Positions 10,801 through 19,200 of a DNA stretch of 64,000 nucleotides are shown piece by piece. The notes below the pieces were generated by a model, which ran no database searches, had not been told where the DNA came from, and saw only the letters and a list, made by a program, of their open reading frames with translations. Location of the stretch: assembly GCA_005656395.1 (NCBI GenBank), contig SRSI01000044.1, positions 1,488,001 to 1,552,000 on the forward strand. Direction: 5' to 3'. The translations under genes were made by a program, and so were the position numbers. This DNA comes from Strongyloides papillosus. Lineage: Eukaryota; Nematoda; Chromadorea; Rhabditida; Strongyloididae. Numbering within the stretch: the first letter of the stretch is position 1; each line of letters begins with the position of its first letter.

Positions 10801-12231
10801 TGTTCTGTCTTTAGAAATAGGTGTAAACAAAAGTTGAGAAGTTGGATTGCTCCATTAAATAGTCGTGAGAGAGCCCATGTTGATCTCGCTGAACTGGATG
10901 GAATGCTTATGTTTGTTTTTACAGACACATATTCAGGAGCAATCATCATGAAAATCTTGAGAAATAAAAGTGCACAGTCGATCGTTGAAACATTAATGTC
11001 GATTTTTGCTTATTTTGGTGTTTGGCAAGTTATGATTTCAGATAATGAATGGTGTTTTCAAAATAGTTGTGTTGATGAATTTCTTGAATCTTATGGAGTG
11101 TTGAGAGTCTACATTCCTATCTACAGTCCTGTAACTAATGGAAGTGCAGAGAGGGCAGTTCAATCAGTCAATAAGACAGTTAAGAAGTTATTAGAGGAGA
11201 GTGTGAATAGAAGATGTCTCGAATTTGAAGTCTTCAAACGTTTAAATCATTCCAAACCGGACTGCTTGACAAGATTCTATGAGACTCCGAAGGAGAAGAG
11301 AGAGTGGAACTCCGAATGGGTAATTTTGGAAAGAACTGACGTCTACTACAAGCGTACTAACAAACCAGGTGAAAAGTCAGTCAAGGGAGTTTTAGTAGCA
11401 AAAAATGGTGAAAGACTTTTGATGATCGAGACCTTAGAAGAAGAAATGATTATTATTCCTAGGGATCGCATGACAGATTGTCCAAAAGGTGAAAATGAAA
11501 ATTCCGATGCCAACAATTTGGTCACTATTGTGGAAGAGATGGACTTGAATGATAATCACCAAGATGGAAAAGAAGATGACTCATTAGTAACAAATGTGCT
11601 TGAAATCACGGATCAGATGGACCAAGACGATGCAATGAATAGTGAAGCTCTTGAAAGCATGAGTGGTACGGAACTCAAGGAGGCTTTTGTCAGGTATGAA
11701 AATGTCATTGCAGTCGATGGATCTATTTATGAGGGTAGTGGTCTAGGAGCTTATGGGCGTCTCGATGGTATGGAGTTGGCAATGCAAAAAAGAAATGGAT
11801 TACGTGGAGCCATGACAGCACCACGGGCGGAAGTTGAAGCATATCTTATGGTCTTAAGAGTATTGGCTGATGGTGTATCTGATGATGAAACGAGAGGGAA
11901 AACACTTATAATATCAGACTGCTCATATGTAACCAATGCTGTAACTAGAGGATGGATGAACCATTGGATTCTGACTGGGAAAAATTCTAGTAACCAACCA
12001 TGTGCACATTTAAACCAATGGAAAGAAATTCAATCTCTCCTGGTGAAATTAGGCGAAAATGTAACTACAAAACATGTTCCTGGTCATACATACCAATTCC
12101 ATGATTGTGCAGACAAGTTAGCAAGAGGTGATGAAGAACTGGCCGATTTAAATAATGTATGGAAGGACTTAGGTACGAGACCAAGTAAGATTCATCCTGA
12201 AAGTTCTGCCAACGTCGTCTTGTCTCCCTAA
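7864..12231 (+). CDS. LTR retrotransposon Gag-Pol polyprotein with two RNase H domains
   Basis: One uninterrupted frame of 1455 residues from the first in-frame ATG after the primer-binding site; an upstream GTG at 7816 lies inside the LTR and is not used here. Domains in order: Gag about 1-200; CCHC knuckle 220-233 (C-x2-C-x4-H-x4-C); aspartic protease LLDSGA at 275-280; reverse transcriptase about 435-635 with TTLDLQDAFMQVKIP and YVDD (583-586); a gypsy-type RNase H about 719-815 whose catalytic aspartates appear replaced; integrase zinc finger H943/H947/C977/C980 and D1007, D1060, E1096 (D,D35E); then at about 1277-1421 an RNase H1-type domain with D1285, E1323, D1352, H1408 and D1417. There is no envelope and no frameshift between Gag and Pol. 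GC content is higher than in the flanks. Intact LTRs, target duplication and frame suggest recent activity. Confidence 0.92.
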   Translation: MESFGNGFFNETASSGAVELRNVLKLEDYKGTSYTDYLKKLFTMRRIPKEDFPIQAIMQQNAERQSEMLECMSEDPTWEEIEQYVEEYCMINAKTWQSELVDVLKMEKQWGETPREFFRRLERSAAMLIGRKDPKDVLLLFASRMPKSAHKYLLQVKDFSEASLIHAWTQSMEEKKLLISEGSRGNAAVNLSQEMKRSAVDKSNDVSHLNGDGNSRRFTCYTCGMDGHTSRFCPSRVKQASHEIRTAHLESSEGLRKEGMAYKVVRVNGVDVRVLLDSGAEVNGLCVKDAKRLNLLVENVKGEKLLSADGNELKCLGQVEVSYSDLMNEVTLTKRVVVMDASTSWLSAATARQLNIDINAAVKEANDALDVNRKVIYDLKERDFVKVATFLENNPHLYDESEVVSKLVVNLPIVDEKVEVLKKPISAPYPLKSKELREKFAKTMERNILRGHWQRITHPVITSPCSVVEKKDSPYLRLCLDGRKINSCFDKKYCSMNLPSPVKVLNDLKLDEMSESSLLTTLDLQDAFMQVKIPSDCYKFSTVSTIFGMYACTGLQFGWNVSSKLFHEEFSKLITGVPNCTQYVDDVVISGGKCEQEESVLELLRRLSNARFKLNLGKCHFFKKSVQFLGNELCSGSFALSGKRKDMLSLTVKPSTVKEAQEFVGKYQYVSSFIPSFASIIGPLYPKTSDKCYVWSDEREKSFNMLKLKLEDHIPLGKISANCDVLTIQSFLYDNAFSVVLLDKSNRNDVILCDVFQRKLTDAECRYSEIEKILLSLHDALLHFRYTNGGLPFVVESTSLELCHLLKKSTPFPFESSKRIQRLMVPLVMEEIVAYHVTRDKLLQSMILNGRSFEIRRVTLPQFTRVLSRHMPLNELQEVNNSDSQIGLAIKNLEMKEAANLRELNATLRKNFELLRIENDILMVDDLPYLPDYYAKSVMERMHNDLHCGSKYLQNVFSQVAVTVGTVKLCQEVVKSCELCSVFRNRCKQKLRSWIAPLNSRERAHVDLAELDGMLMFVFTDTYSGAIIMKILRNKSAQSIVETLMSIFAYFGVWQVMISDNEWCFQNSCVDEFLESYGVLRVYIPIYSPVTNGSAERAVQSVNKTVKKLLEESVNRRCLEFEVFKRLNHSKPDCLTRFYETPKEKREWNSEWVILERTDVYYKRTNKPGEKSVKGVLVAKNGERLLMIETLEEEMIIIPRDRMTDCPKGENENSDANNLVTIVEEMDLNDNHQDGKEDDSLVTNVLEITDQMDQDDAMNSEALESMSGTELKEAFVRYENVIAVDGSIYEGSGLGAYGRLDGMELAMQKRNGLRGAMTAPRAEVEAYLMVLRVLADGVSDDETRGKTLIISDCSYVTNAVTRGWMNHWILTGKNSSNQPCAHLNQWKEIQSLLVKLGENVTTKHVPGHTYQFHDCADKLARGDEELADLNNVWKDLGTRPSKIHPESSANVVLSP
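10018..10305 (+). other. Degenerate first RNase H (connection-like) region of the polyprotein
   Basis: After reverse transcriptase the frame keeps the gypsy RNase H outline: the LTDAECRYSEIEKILLSLHDAL segment (split here as LTDAECRYSEIEKI and LLSLHDAL), matching the usual E..Y...E.E.LA, and FVVESTSLELCHLL in place of the usual F.V.TDH..L..L. The first catalytic aspartate (usual DAS) aligns with F/L in QSFLYDNAFSVVLL, and the TDH aspartate is threonine. One glutamate of the centre remains. The alignment is by eye; a shifted alignment could recover the D of YDN. Confidence 0.55.
11692..12126 (+). other. C-terminal RNase H1-type domain of the polyprotein
   Basis: Catalytic pattern complete and in order: AVDGS, APRAEVEA, IISDCSYV, VPGH, and CADKLAR, corresponding to D-E-D-(H)-D of RNase H1. 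Between the third and fourth motifs is a W...G....QPC.H..QWKEI stretch resembling the basic protrusion (handle) region of cellular RNase H1, which most retrotransposon RNase H domains lack. An acidic, low-complexity linker (about 60 residues) joins it to integrase. Origin by capture of a cellular RNase H gene is inference. Confidence 0.75.
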
Positions 12232-12234
12232 GTA

Positions 12235-12414
12235 TGTTATACATCGGTATAACATAAGAAAATATGAATATGAATAATATGAAATTTAAATAATAAGTAT
12301 AAAATTTAATTATGAAATTAGTATAAATAAGGGTGTTTTTTCTACATAGAGTATCCCTTTTTATTAAATAAAAGTTTTTTAAATTAATTGTGTTTCATTT
12401 GTTTTGGCATAACA
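12235..12414 (+). repeat. 3' LTR (180 bp)
   Basis: Same boundaries and length as the 5' LTR with two substitutions. It starts three bases after the polyprotein stop codon, and no purine run precedes it (CTTGTCTCCCTAAGTA), so no ordinary polypurine tract is visible. Confidence 0.95.
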
Positions 12415-12419
12415 AGCTT
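12415..12419. repeat. Right target-site duplication of the LTR element (AGCTT)
   Basis: Exact repeat of the five bases before the 5' LTR; the interrupted mariner sequence resumes here. Confidence 0.9.
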
Positions 12420-12728
12420 TAAAGTCCGATTTCACTTAACATAATCTCCAAGTGTGTCTCTATATAACAGCTATCTAATTTTGTCTTTAAATTACTTTTT
12501 GAAATATAGAAACTCCAGTAATGTTGATAAAGTAAATATTGGCTTTTTTGGAACTTTCTTCAAAAAGATAAAGAAATTCCCTGAATATGAAATCGATAAG
12601 GTGCCTACGAAATGGAACAAATGGTAAATAATAATTAATAATATATTGTAAATTTGATAAATTTTTTATAAAAATTATAGTGTTCTAAAGTTTCGGTAAA
12701 AAACGACAGAACTAATGCGACAACCTAG

Positions 12729-13672
12729 CATATAATGAATGAAAAATGACAACTCATTTAAATAAAACAGAAATTAATGCTACTTTTTTCGAAATGTTAA
12801 TTTTATTTACTAGAAATTAATACTTCAATATTTCTTATATTTTTGCATATATAATGAAAAATTGAAAATTAATTTTACTAGTTAAAAACAAATCGTGTGA
12901 AATTTGAACAAATATCGGCAAAAATTGATACAAATTCTAAAATACTTCTAAAAAAGAAAGTTAACAGTTACAATAGATCAATTTTTCATGATGACTATTA
13001 AAAATTTGAATTATTTGCTTTTAAAGAAATAATTTTCTCTAGTCTTAGAAAAACTGCAAAAATATTTGATACCTTTAGAATAATTTTAAATAATTGTCAT
13101 AATCCTGAGTTAAAAATAATCAATTCTTTAACATTTTACATAAATTAACATTTATTGGTTTATCATTTTAATTATTTTGTAAATTAGGATCGTGAAAACT
13201 ATCAACATAAATCAATTTATAAATAATAAAAATATTATTTTCCCTTCGCTTGGTATTTTAATTCTGCCGACGTCAAACTCTGTAGCACTATGCAGTTGGC
13301 TAAACAATTTTTCCATATTAAAAGGTAATAAGATCGTCGGCAGAGAATTTTTACTGAGTTCTGTAAATTAGTACACCTTTCATAATTAGTCATCAGCAGA
13401 CTTTGTCTGAAATTGGCGATAATGTCAGTAGAAGTTCCACGCTTAGGACTGACTATATTATTATATTATAATGATTAAATAAGGCACAGAACATTTTATT
13501 CAATATTTTTAAATTTTTAATAATGCGAATTTAATTGATTTTGGATAACTGATAAATTAACGAATGTTTTTCTATTACATTATAAAAGAGTTTACCTCTT
13601 TACATAGTAAAAGCGCTTTTCTAAGAAAAATAACATTCTTCTTTTTTAACGATAAACAGATATCTTCTTATA
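12729..13672. other. Intergenic, nothing recognised
   Basis: AT-rich DNA between the mariner right end and the long-TIR element. No gene recognised. Confidence 0.45.
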
Positions 13673-15121
13673 CAGGGTGTCCCATAATTAACTCCCCACC
13701 TGCGAGAGCTTATAACTTTATTTTACGAAAAGATAAAAACGTGAAATTTTGCAGGTTAGTAGAACTAAGGGACAATATTTTTTATTTTTTTTATTTTTAC
13801 AAAATTATGGTCCCATTAGGACTTATGGCCATTTTAAAAAAATGTGTTTTTTTCGCCTTTATGAGTACGTAACTTTTTTATTTGAAGAGATATTTAAATG
13901 ATTCTTTTACAAATCGAAAGCTCAACTTCTTTTGTATAAGAATCCTTAATATCATAAATATTGAACTACATTAACATTGTTTAATTTTTAATTAAAATAA
14001 AAAAACCACGATTTTTGCCAAAATTCCGTAGTTTTTTCAAAATTAAAGCTTATTGAGAAGATTCTCGTAAAAGCTTTATCATTATTCTGATAGAGTAAAC
14101 GATGCCCTATTCAACGGTAATAATCTTGTTTCCTAGTAATAAGTTTCAAGAAAGTTATTACAATCCAAAAATAGTGTACTTTTTCCATTTTGTTTAGTAA
14201 TTAGAAAAAATATGTTATTTTTTTTTAACTTTTCAACACTTATAATGCTTTTTTAATGAAAGTAATTAAAATATTATCTTATTTTGTATTGTTATTTGTT
14301 TATATTTTAAACTTAAATTTTATAATAACAAGGTTGAATATACGATATTTTTGAAAAGTACGTAAAAATGCTTTTATAGGATAATAATTATGTAAAAGAG
14401 CATAAAATGCAAATAAATAGTGAAAAATATTTAAAAAATTAATTTTTAACAAAATTTTAGCGATAAAAAATATTAAAATGTTTTTGGCCATATATGGACA
14501 AATAAGCAATATACTGTAAATTAACATACTTTATTGATAATAATAATACTAATAGGTATCAAATAAGTTGAAATAAATAGTGTTTATAACCTAATTTTTT
14601 ACCAAAAGTACGAAGTTGGCGATCTTTGGTAAATTATAACATTCGTCAATCTTATTTGATTTTTATGATACTATACCCATTCGATAGAGCATCGTTTACT
14701 CTATCAGAATAATGATAAAGCTTTTGCAAGAATCTTCTCAATGAGCTTTAATTTTGAAAAAACTACGAAATTTTGGCCAAAATCGTGATTTTTTTGTTTT
14801 AATTAAAAATTAAACAACGTTAATGAAATTTAATATTTATGATATTAAGGATTCTAGTACAAAGGAAGTTAAGCTTTCGATTTGTAAAAGAATCATCTAA
14901 ATATCTCTTCTTATAAAAAAGTTACGTACTCATAAAGGCGAAAAAAACACATTTTTTTAAAATGGCCATAAGTCCTAATGGAACCATAATTTTGTAAAAA
15001 TAAAAAATATAAAAAATATTGTCCCTTAGTTCTACTAACCTGCAAAATTTCACGTTTTTATCTCTTCGTAAAATAAAGTTATAAGCTCTCGCAGGTGGGG
15101 AGTTAATTATGGGACACTCTG
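13673..15121. mobile_element. Complete long-TIR (foldback-like) DNA element, 1449 bp
   Basis: The left end CAGGGTGTCCCATAATTAAC and the inverted right end CAGAGTGTCCCATAATTAAC are flanked by TA on both sides (13671-13672 and 15122-15123). The inverted arms are about 440 bases each (13673 to about 14110 and about 14680 to 15121) and nearly mirror each other, with shared GCAGGTTAGTAGAACTAAGG, AAATGTGTTTTTTTCGCC and GATTCTCG/AAGCTTTA blocks. The centre (about 570 bases) is AT-rich without a convincing frame. It is the same family as bases 1-543. It has no transposase and probably depends on a Tc1/mariner-type enzyme. Confidence 0.88.
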
Positions 15122-15123
15122 TA

Positions 15124-15715
15124 TAAAAAAGATATATTTATAGAAAATGAGGTCACTGTTTTTACCAAAATCAACTATAAAAATACGATATATCTAAAAA
15201 TATTGCTTTTTAGAAAAGTATTTGACCTCTTACTTTAACGTATAAAAATTTTGTTAAGAATTATTGAATATTTTTAAATTATTTAAAAATATATGTTAAT
15301 AAAAGACAAAAAAAAATTGAAGATAAATTAAAACTGTTAAATTAAACCATAATTTCAAATAGATAATCCTGTTGTATTTTATATTTGGTTATAATAGACT
15401 CTCTTTTTATTTTTGCTATATCACAAAACAATGTTAAAAAAAATTTATGAAAATAATATTTGTATTAGAACTTTTCTTTATGTCAAATATTTATCTCATT
15501 AAATTATGAAATTTAAACAATAGCTTATAATATTTGTTACTTGCTTAGTTAGAATTATTTTGATAGTTATATGAATTTAGTTATAAATAATTTTTCATAA
15601 TATTTTTAAAAAATTCTAAAATTAACACATTTAAATAATACAGTGTAAAAATAGATTTTTTTTACTAGTATATATTGATAAAACATAAAAATTTTTTGAA
15701 GACATTTTATCAATC
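15124..15715. other. Astacin upstream region, nothing specific recognised
   Basis: AT-rich spacer between the long-TIR element and the astacin start codon. No clear TATA box or other gene. Confidence 0.4.
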
Positions 15716-17188
15716 ATGAAGTTTTTTATTCAAGCTTTAGTTATCTTTGTATATTTCCCATTAATTTATGGATTTGGAGGTGTAAGTTAAATATATTTTA
15801 AGTATGAAATTTTTTAGTTAACTCGTTTGAGAATTCAACAAGAAACTGTCGAAAAAATGAGCAAAGAAGGAAAGCAACACTTTGAGAAGTTTCAAGAAGC
15901 TATGAGCACATTAGATAAATTAAATAATCAGATCCATGGAATTGATACTTCTAATATAGATGAAGAACATATGAAACCCGGTTCTTCTCCAAGAGAAAAT
16001 CCTCTTATGTACCAAGGAGATATGATTTTAGGAGATGCTGATACTAAATATTTAATTGAAGAAGCCAAATTAAAAGTAGAAGCAAAAAAATCTAATAAAA
16101 CAGGACCAGATGCTGAGAAAGAAATTATAGACAAACTTAAAAAAAACAAAGCATTTAAAAAAAATGCAATGTTTAAATGGACATTTCCAATTCCATACTT
16201 CATAGATAGTGGAGTAAATCAAAATATTGTCGATACTGCTTTAAAAAATATTGAAAAAGAAACATGTGTTAGATTTCAAAAAACAGGACCATTTAACGAT
16301 AAATCTGGTCTCAGGATTTTTAAAGGAAGTGGTTGTTATTCAACTGTTGGGCGTAGTGCTAATAACAAACCACAAGATGTAAGTATCGGTAATGGTTGTG
16401 AAGTCAATGGAATCGTCCAACATGAGGTTTGTCATGCTTTGGGTCTTTACCATGAACAAGCAAGACCAGATCGAGACAATTATATTACCGTTGATTTAAG
16501 CGCTGTACCACAAAAGTGGCAACGCAATTATGTTAAAAATACATTAGACACAGCTGACACTTATGGGATTCCATACGACTATGGTTCACATATGCAATAC
16601 GATAAAATGTCTTTTGCAGATGGTTTTAAAGTTGTCATGACTGCTAAAATACCTGTTTATACAGATACGATGGGGCAGACATTGAATATGCATTTCAATG
16701 ACGCTAAGTTACTAAATATAGTATATTGTAAAGATAAGTGCAAAGGTGGTATTAGGTGTGATAACGGCGCGTATGAAAACCCAAACGCTTGTGGCACATG
16801 TAAGTGCCCTTTTATGTTAGGAGGACCAACTTGTAATGAAGTTGTTAAGAACCCTCCGCAATGTGGTGGTGGATCAAATATTTTAAAAGCAACACCTCAA
16901 AAACAAACATTTAAAGCAAATGGTATTAAAAATTGTGTTTATCTTATCAATGCTGATAACGGAAAAAAAATTCGCCTCACTGTTAAAGGTGAATTCAAAC
17001 ATAAAAGAGTATGCCAAGTAGAAGAAGGGACTACAATTAAATTTTTAAATGATAAAACTATTAATGGTGCAGCATTTTGTAATAGAGCTGACAATGTACC
17101 TATTACTAGTGAAGGAAATCAAGTATACTTCAATTACATTGGACACGAGAATAGTCACTATTTAGAATTGACTTATCAAACAGCTTAG
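15716..17188 (+). CDS. Astacin metalloprotease, secreted (two exons)
   Basis: Exon 1 is 15716-15781 (signal peptide MKFFIQALVIFVYFPLIYG), then a 36-base intron (GTAAGT...TTTTTAG, 15782-15817) and exon 2 15818-17188, in phase; total 478 residues. A charged propeptide of about 110 residues precedes the catalytic domain, which starts near FKWTFPIPYFID (about 140). The zinc site is HEVCHALGLYHEQARPDRD (His224, His228, His234; Glu225 catalytic) and the Met-turn is SHMQY (about 279-283). A C-terminal EGF-like module (about 326-361) and a CUB-like domain (about 371-476) follow, the usual order in nematode astacins. All catalytic residues are present. Strongyloides carries a large astacin expansion linked to parasitic stages; that role here is inference. 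A broken relative lies at 48296-48985. Confidence 0.93.
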
Positions 17189-17640
17189 CAATACTCTTTT
17201 ATCATTGCAAAAATATATAATTTTATATATATTTATATTATTGTTCAATATTTTGAATATTTAAAAATAAAAAACTTGCTATAGAACATTTATTTTATTA
17301 AAATAATCCAAATTTACCTTCAAGAAAGTAAGTGAAGAATCTTAGAAATAATACTACTTTTTGGAAACTAGTATACTTATCGGTGATTGTTCTATATGAG
17401 ACGGAAGTGAATCAAACCGAAAATTAATTTTACTTTTTAAGGTATTTCATAAATGTCGACAATATTATAAATATTAATTACACATTATTACTTCTATTGA
17501 CTAATAAACCCGTAGTATAAATTATACAATGTATAATAAATTTACTAGAGTAAATTGCGGCTTTTTTAATTTGTATCTGCTGACTTTACGTAAAATTGTT
17601 TGACTGTACTAGAATTTTTCCAAATGTCATCTTTTACCAA
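17189..17640. other. Astacin 3' flank, nothing recognised
   Basis: Contains an AATAAA soon after the astacin stop codon (about 17265) and otherwise AT-rich sequence. Confidence 0.4.
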
Positions 17641-17649
17641 ATTTTTATT

Positions 17650-18360
17650 GCTAGATTCTTTTTTAACGGTCTAGCTACATAATCAGCTCTTATAGAATGT
17701 AGTGCTTCTTCTTCTACTCCTAATAACTATAGCATTCTCTATATCCAACCTTAAAGTATTATTTGTTGGATCTCGCTGCCTTTTTACTTCACCCAAAGTG
17801 AGGTAATAAACTTTCCTTTTCTACTTATTTTGACGTGCATTGTATGGCTACAGTACATGCTTTAGTGATATTAAATACTGAGTTCTTTTTCCTCATAGTT
17901 CGTTTTTTGATTGTAGTACCAGCTTCCATAGTTTTTGATATAGTGGGTGATGATATGTATATTTTATTCTCTCTGAACTTTATATTTTCCCTTATTATGC
18001 TATGCAACTAGTGAGCTCTGATAGGATACTTGAATAATATCATGATGGCCAACTTCCTTCATATATGTAATAAGTGGCTTTTGACATCGTCTTCTACCTT
18101 CGTTAGTTTTTCTAACGCACCATCCATTGACCACGTAGTTTTTAACTGGTCAATGATAATATTGTCTTTACTGATACTTTTTCTTCAAGTTAATGTTATT
18201 TAATGTCAATAATATCACGAAGTAATTTAAATACGTCTGGAGAGATGTAGGAGCTATTTTGTTTTTTAGGTAGACGATAGAATCGGTAATATCTTTAAAT
18301 CTGAAGGATTCTCTTCCTTGTGTAAATTTTTCATAATGATTCACTACTGTCTCAATTGTT
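17650..18360 (-). pseudogene. Decayed coding-like region, family not recognised
   Basis: The minus strand has higher GC than its surroundings and open stretches in shifting frames. Near 18350-18180 it reads VVNHYEKFTQGRESFRFKDI, then TDSIVYLKNKIAPTSLQTYL, then NYFVILLTLNNINLKKKYQ and a stop. Further on come DNIIIDQLKTTWSMDGALEK and a 60-residue basic frame at 17825-18007. Several stops and frame changes separate these pieces, so this is a remnant rather than a gene. I do not recognise the family. The NKIAP.SLQTYLNYF stretch is loosely like the helical N-terminal domain of tyrosine recombinases, a weak resemblance only. Confidence 0.35.
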
Positions 18361-18384
18361 ATTATAGAGTTTTTTCTATACCCA

Positions 18385-18590
18385 CATACAAATCAAAAAT
18401 TTCGCAATTTAAGGTTGCAAATTAATGCAAATTGTCATACAATTCACTAAAAATTGTAATAACAATTTAATGAATGTTGTAGTACAATTTTAATAAAAAT
18501 GACTACACAATTCTACATAAAATTGCATAACGATTCTACCTAAAAATGTATAGCATTTTTATTAAAATTGTTGAACTAATAAATATATTT
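18385..18590. repeat. Cluster of AATTGT/ACAATT words
   Basis: About ten imperfect copies of ACAATT or its reverse AATTGT, with related GCAATT/AATTGC and AAAAATG words, alternate in about 200 bases. No fixed unit length is seen. It may be a decayed tandem or hairpin-forming sequence. Confidence 0.3.
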
Positions 18591-19059
18591 TGTGAAAAAT
18601 TTATTTTTTCTTGATGTAATATTATTTTACCTAAATTGTTATATACGTCTTAAATAAGCGAATTTTTAATTTTTATGATGTTTACTTACGCTTCTTATTT
18701 CAAGATAATTAAGTTCATTTTATGATTTTAATTTCTTGCAGTCTGATTAATTATAACTTAGTGACTCAAATAATTTTTCAAAGTAAAAGTGCCTAAAAAA
18801 TTCTAAATATTAATATAATAAAAACATAACAGTAATTTTTTACTAAATTTTTATGAAAACAAAAATTTAAAAATGAATGAATAAAATCACAAGCACAATT
18901 AATTGAAGATGTCACGATTGAACTGGACTTCAAAGTTTATTATTTTATAATTTGTAAAAATCGTTTATATATTCTTTTTCATTTAATTTTTATGTTAGCG
19001 TAATAGAATAAACTCTGTTTAAGAAAAGACAGAAAAGGAAGATATTATGACTAAAAGGG

Positions 19060-19200
19060 AGTATAAATAACCCGGAAAGTCATGAACAATATCATTATTA
19101 TTTTTTATACAACGTTCTAACCAATTTACTATACAATCATCAAATAAAGATCAGGCGGATATTGGTTGGAATTTAGAAGATATTAAAGAAGATTCTAAGG
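19060..19200 (+). pseudogene. Signal-peptide exon remnant with TATA box
   Basis: TATAAATA at about 19062 is followed 12 bases later by ATG and MNNIIIIFYTTF, a signal-peptide-like start, then a stop. One base out of frame continues QRSNQFTIQSSNKDQADIGW and NLEDIKEDSK, ending exactly at an AAG/GTATTT splice donor with a TTTTAAAG acceptor about 45 bases on. The layout is that of a first exon of a secreted-protein gene broken by a one-base indel. The family is not recognised. Confidence 0.35.

Larger units (their letters stand above)
7088..12728 (+). mobile_element. Deleted mariner copy A, split by an LTR retrotransposon
   Basis: The left end TTAGATTGTTACATAAGTTC (7088) pairs with the inverted right end TAGGTTGTCGCATTAGTTCT (to about 12728). 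Removing the LTR element and one target duplication leaves about 882 bp, matching the 888-bp copy at 61594-62481 over most of its length. Broken transposase sequence runs on the plus strand: a WF.KFRDKEI-like N-terminal motif near 7420 and the C-terminal FFGTFFKKIKKF...TKWNKW motif near 12545-12630. These are typical of mariner transposase N- and C-termini, but stop codons and frameshifts break the frame. At about 0.88 kb instead of about 1.3 kb the family has lost internal sequence. Confidence 0.8.

Noticed and set aside
7661..12414. Endogenous retrovirus
   Set aside because: No envelope frame exists between the RNase H domain and the 3' LTR; the element is an LTR retrotransposon.
13564..13872. 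Plus-strand 102-residue frame
   Set aside because: It runs from flanking DNA across the end of the long-TIR element, so it is composed of transposon arm sequence.
15928..16203. Minus-strand 91-residue frame
   Set aside because: Antisense shadow of the astacin propeptide.
18385..18590. Possible CRISPR-like or satellite array of AATTGT words
   Set aside because: The words have no fixed spacing or unit, and the genome is eukaryotic; kept only as a low-confidence repeat.
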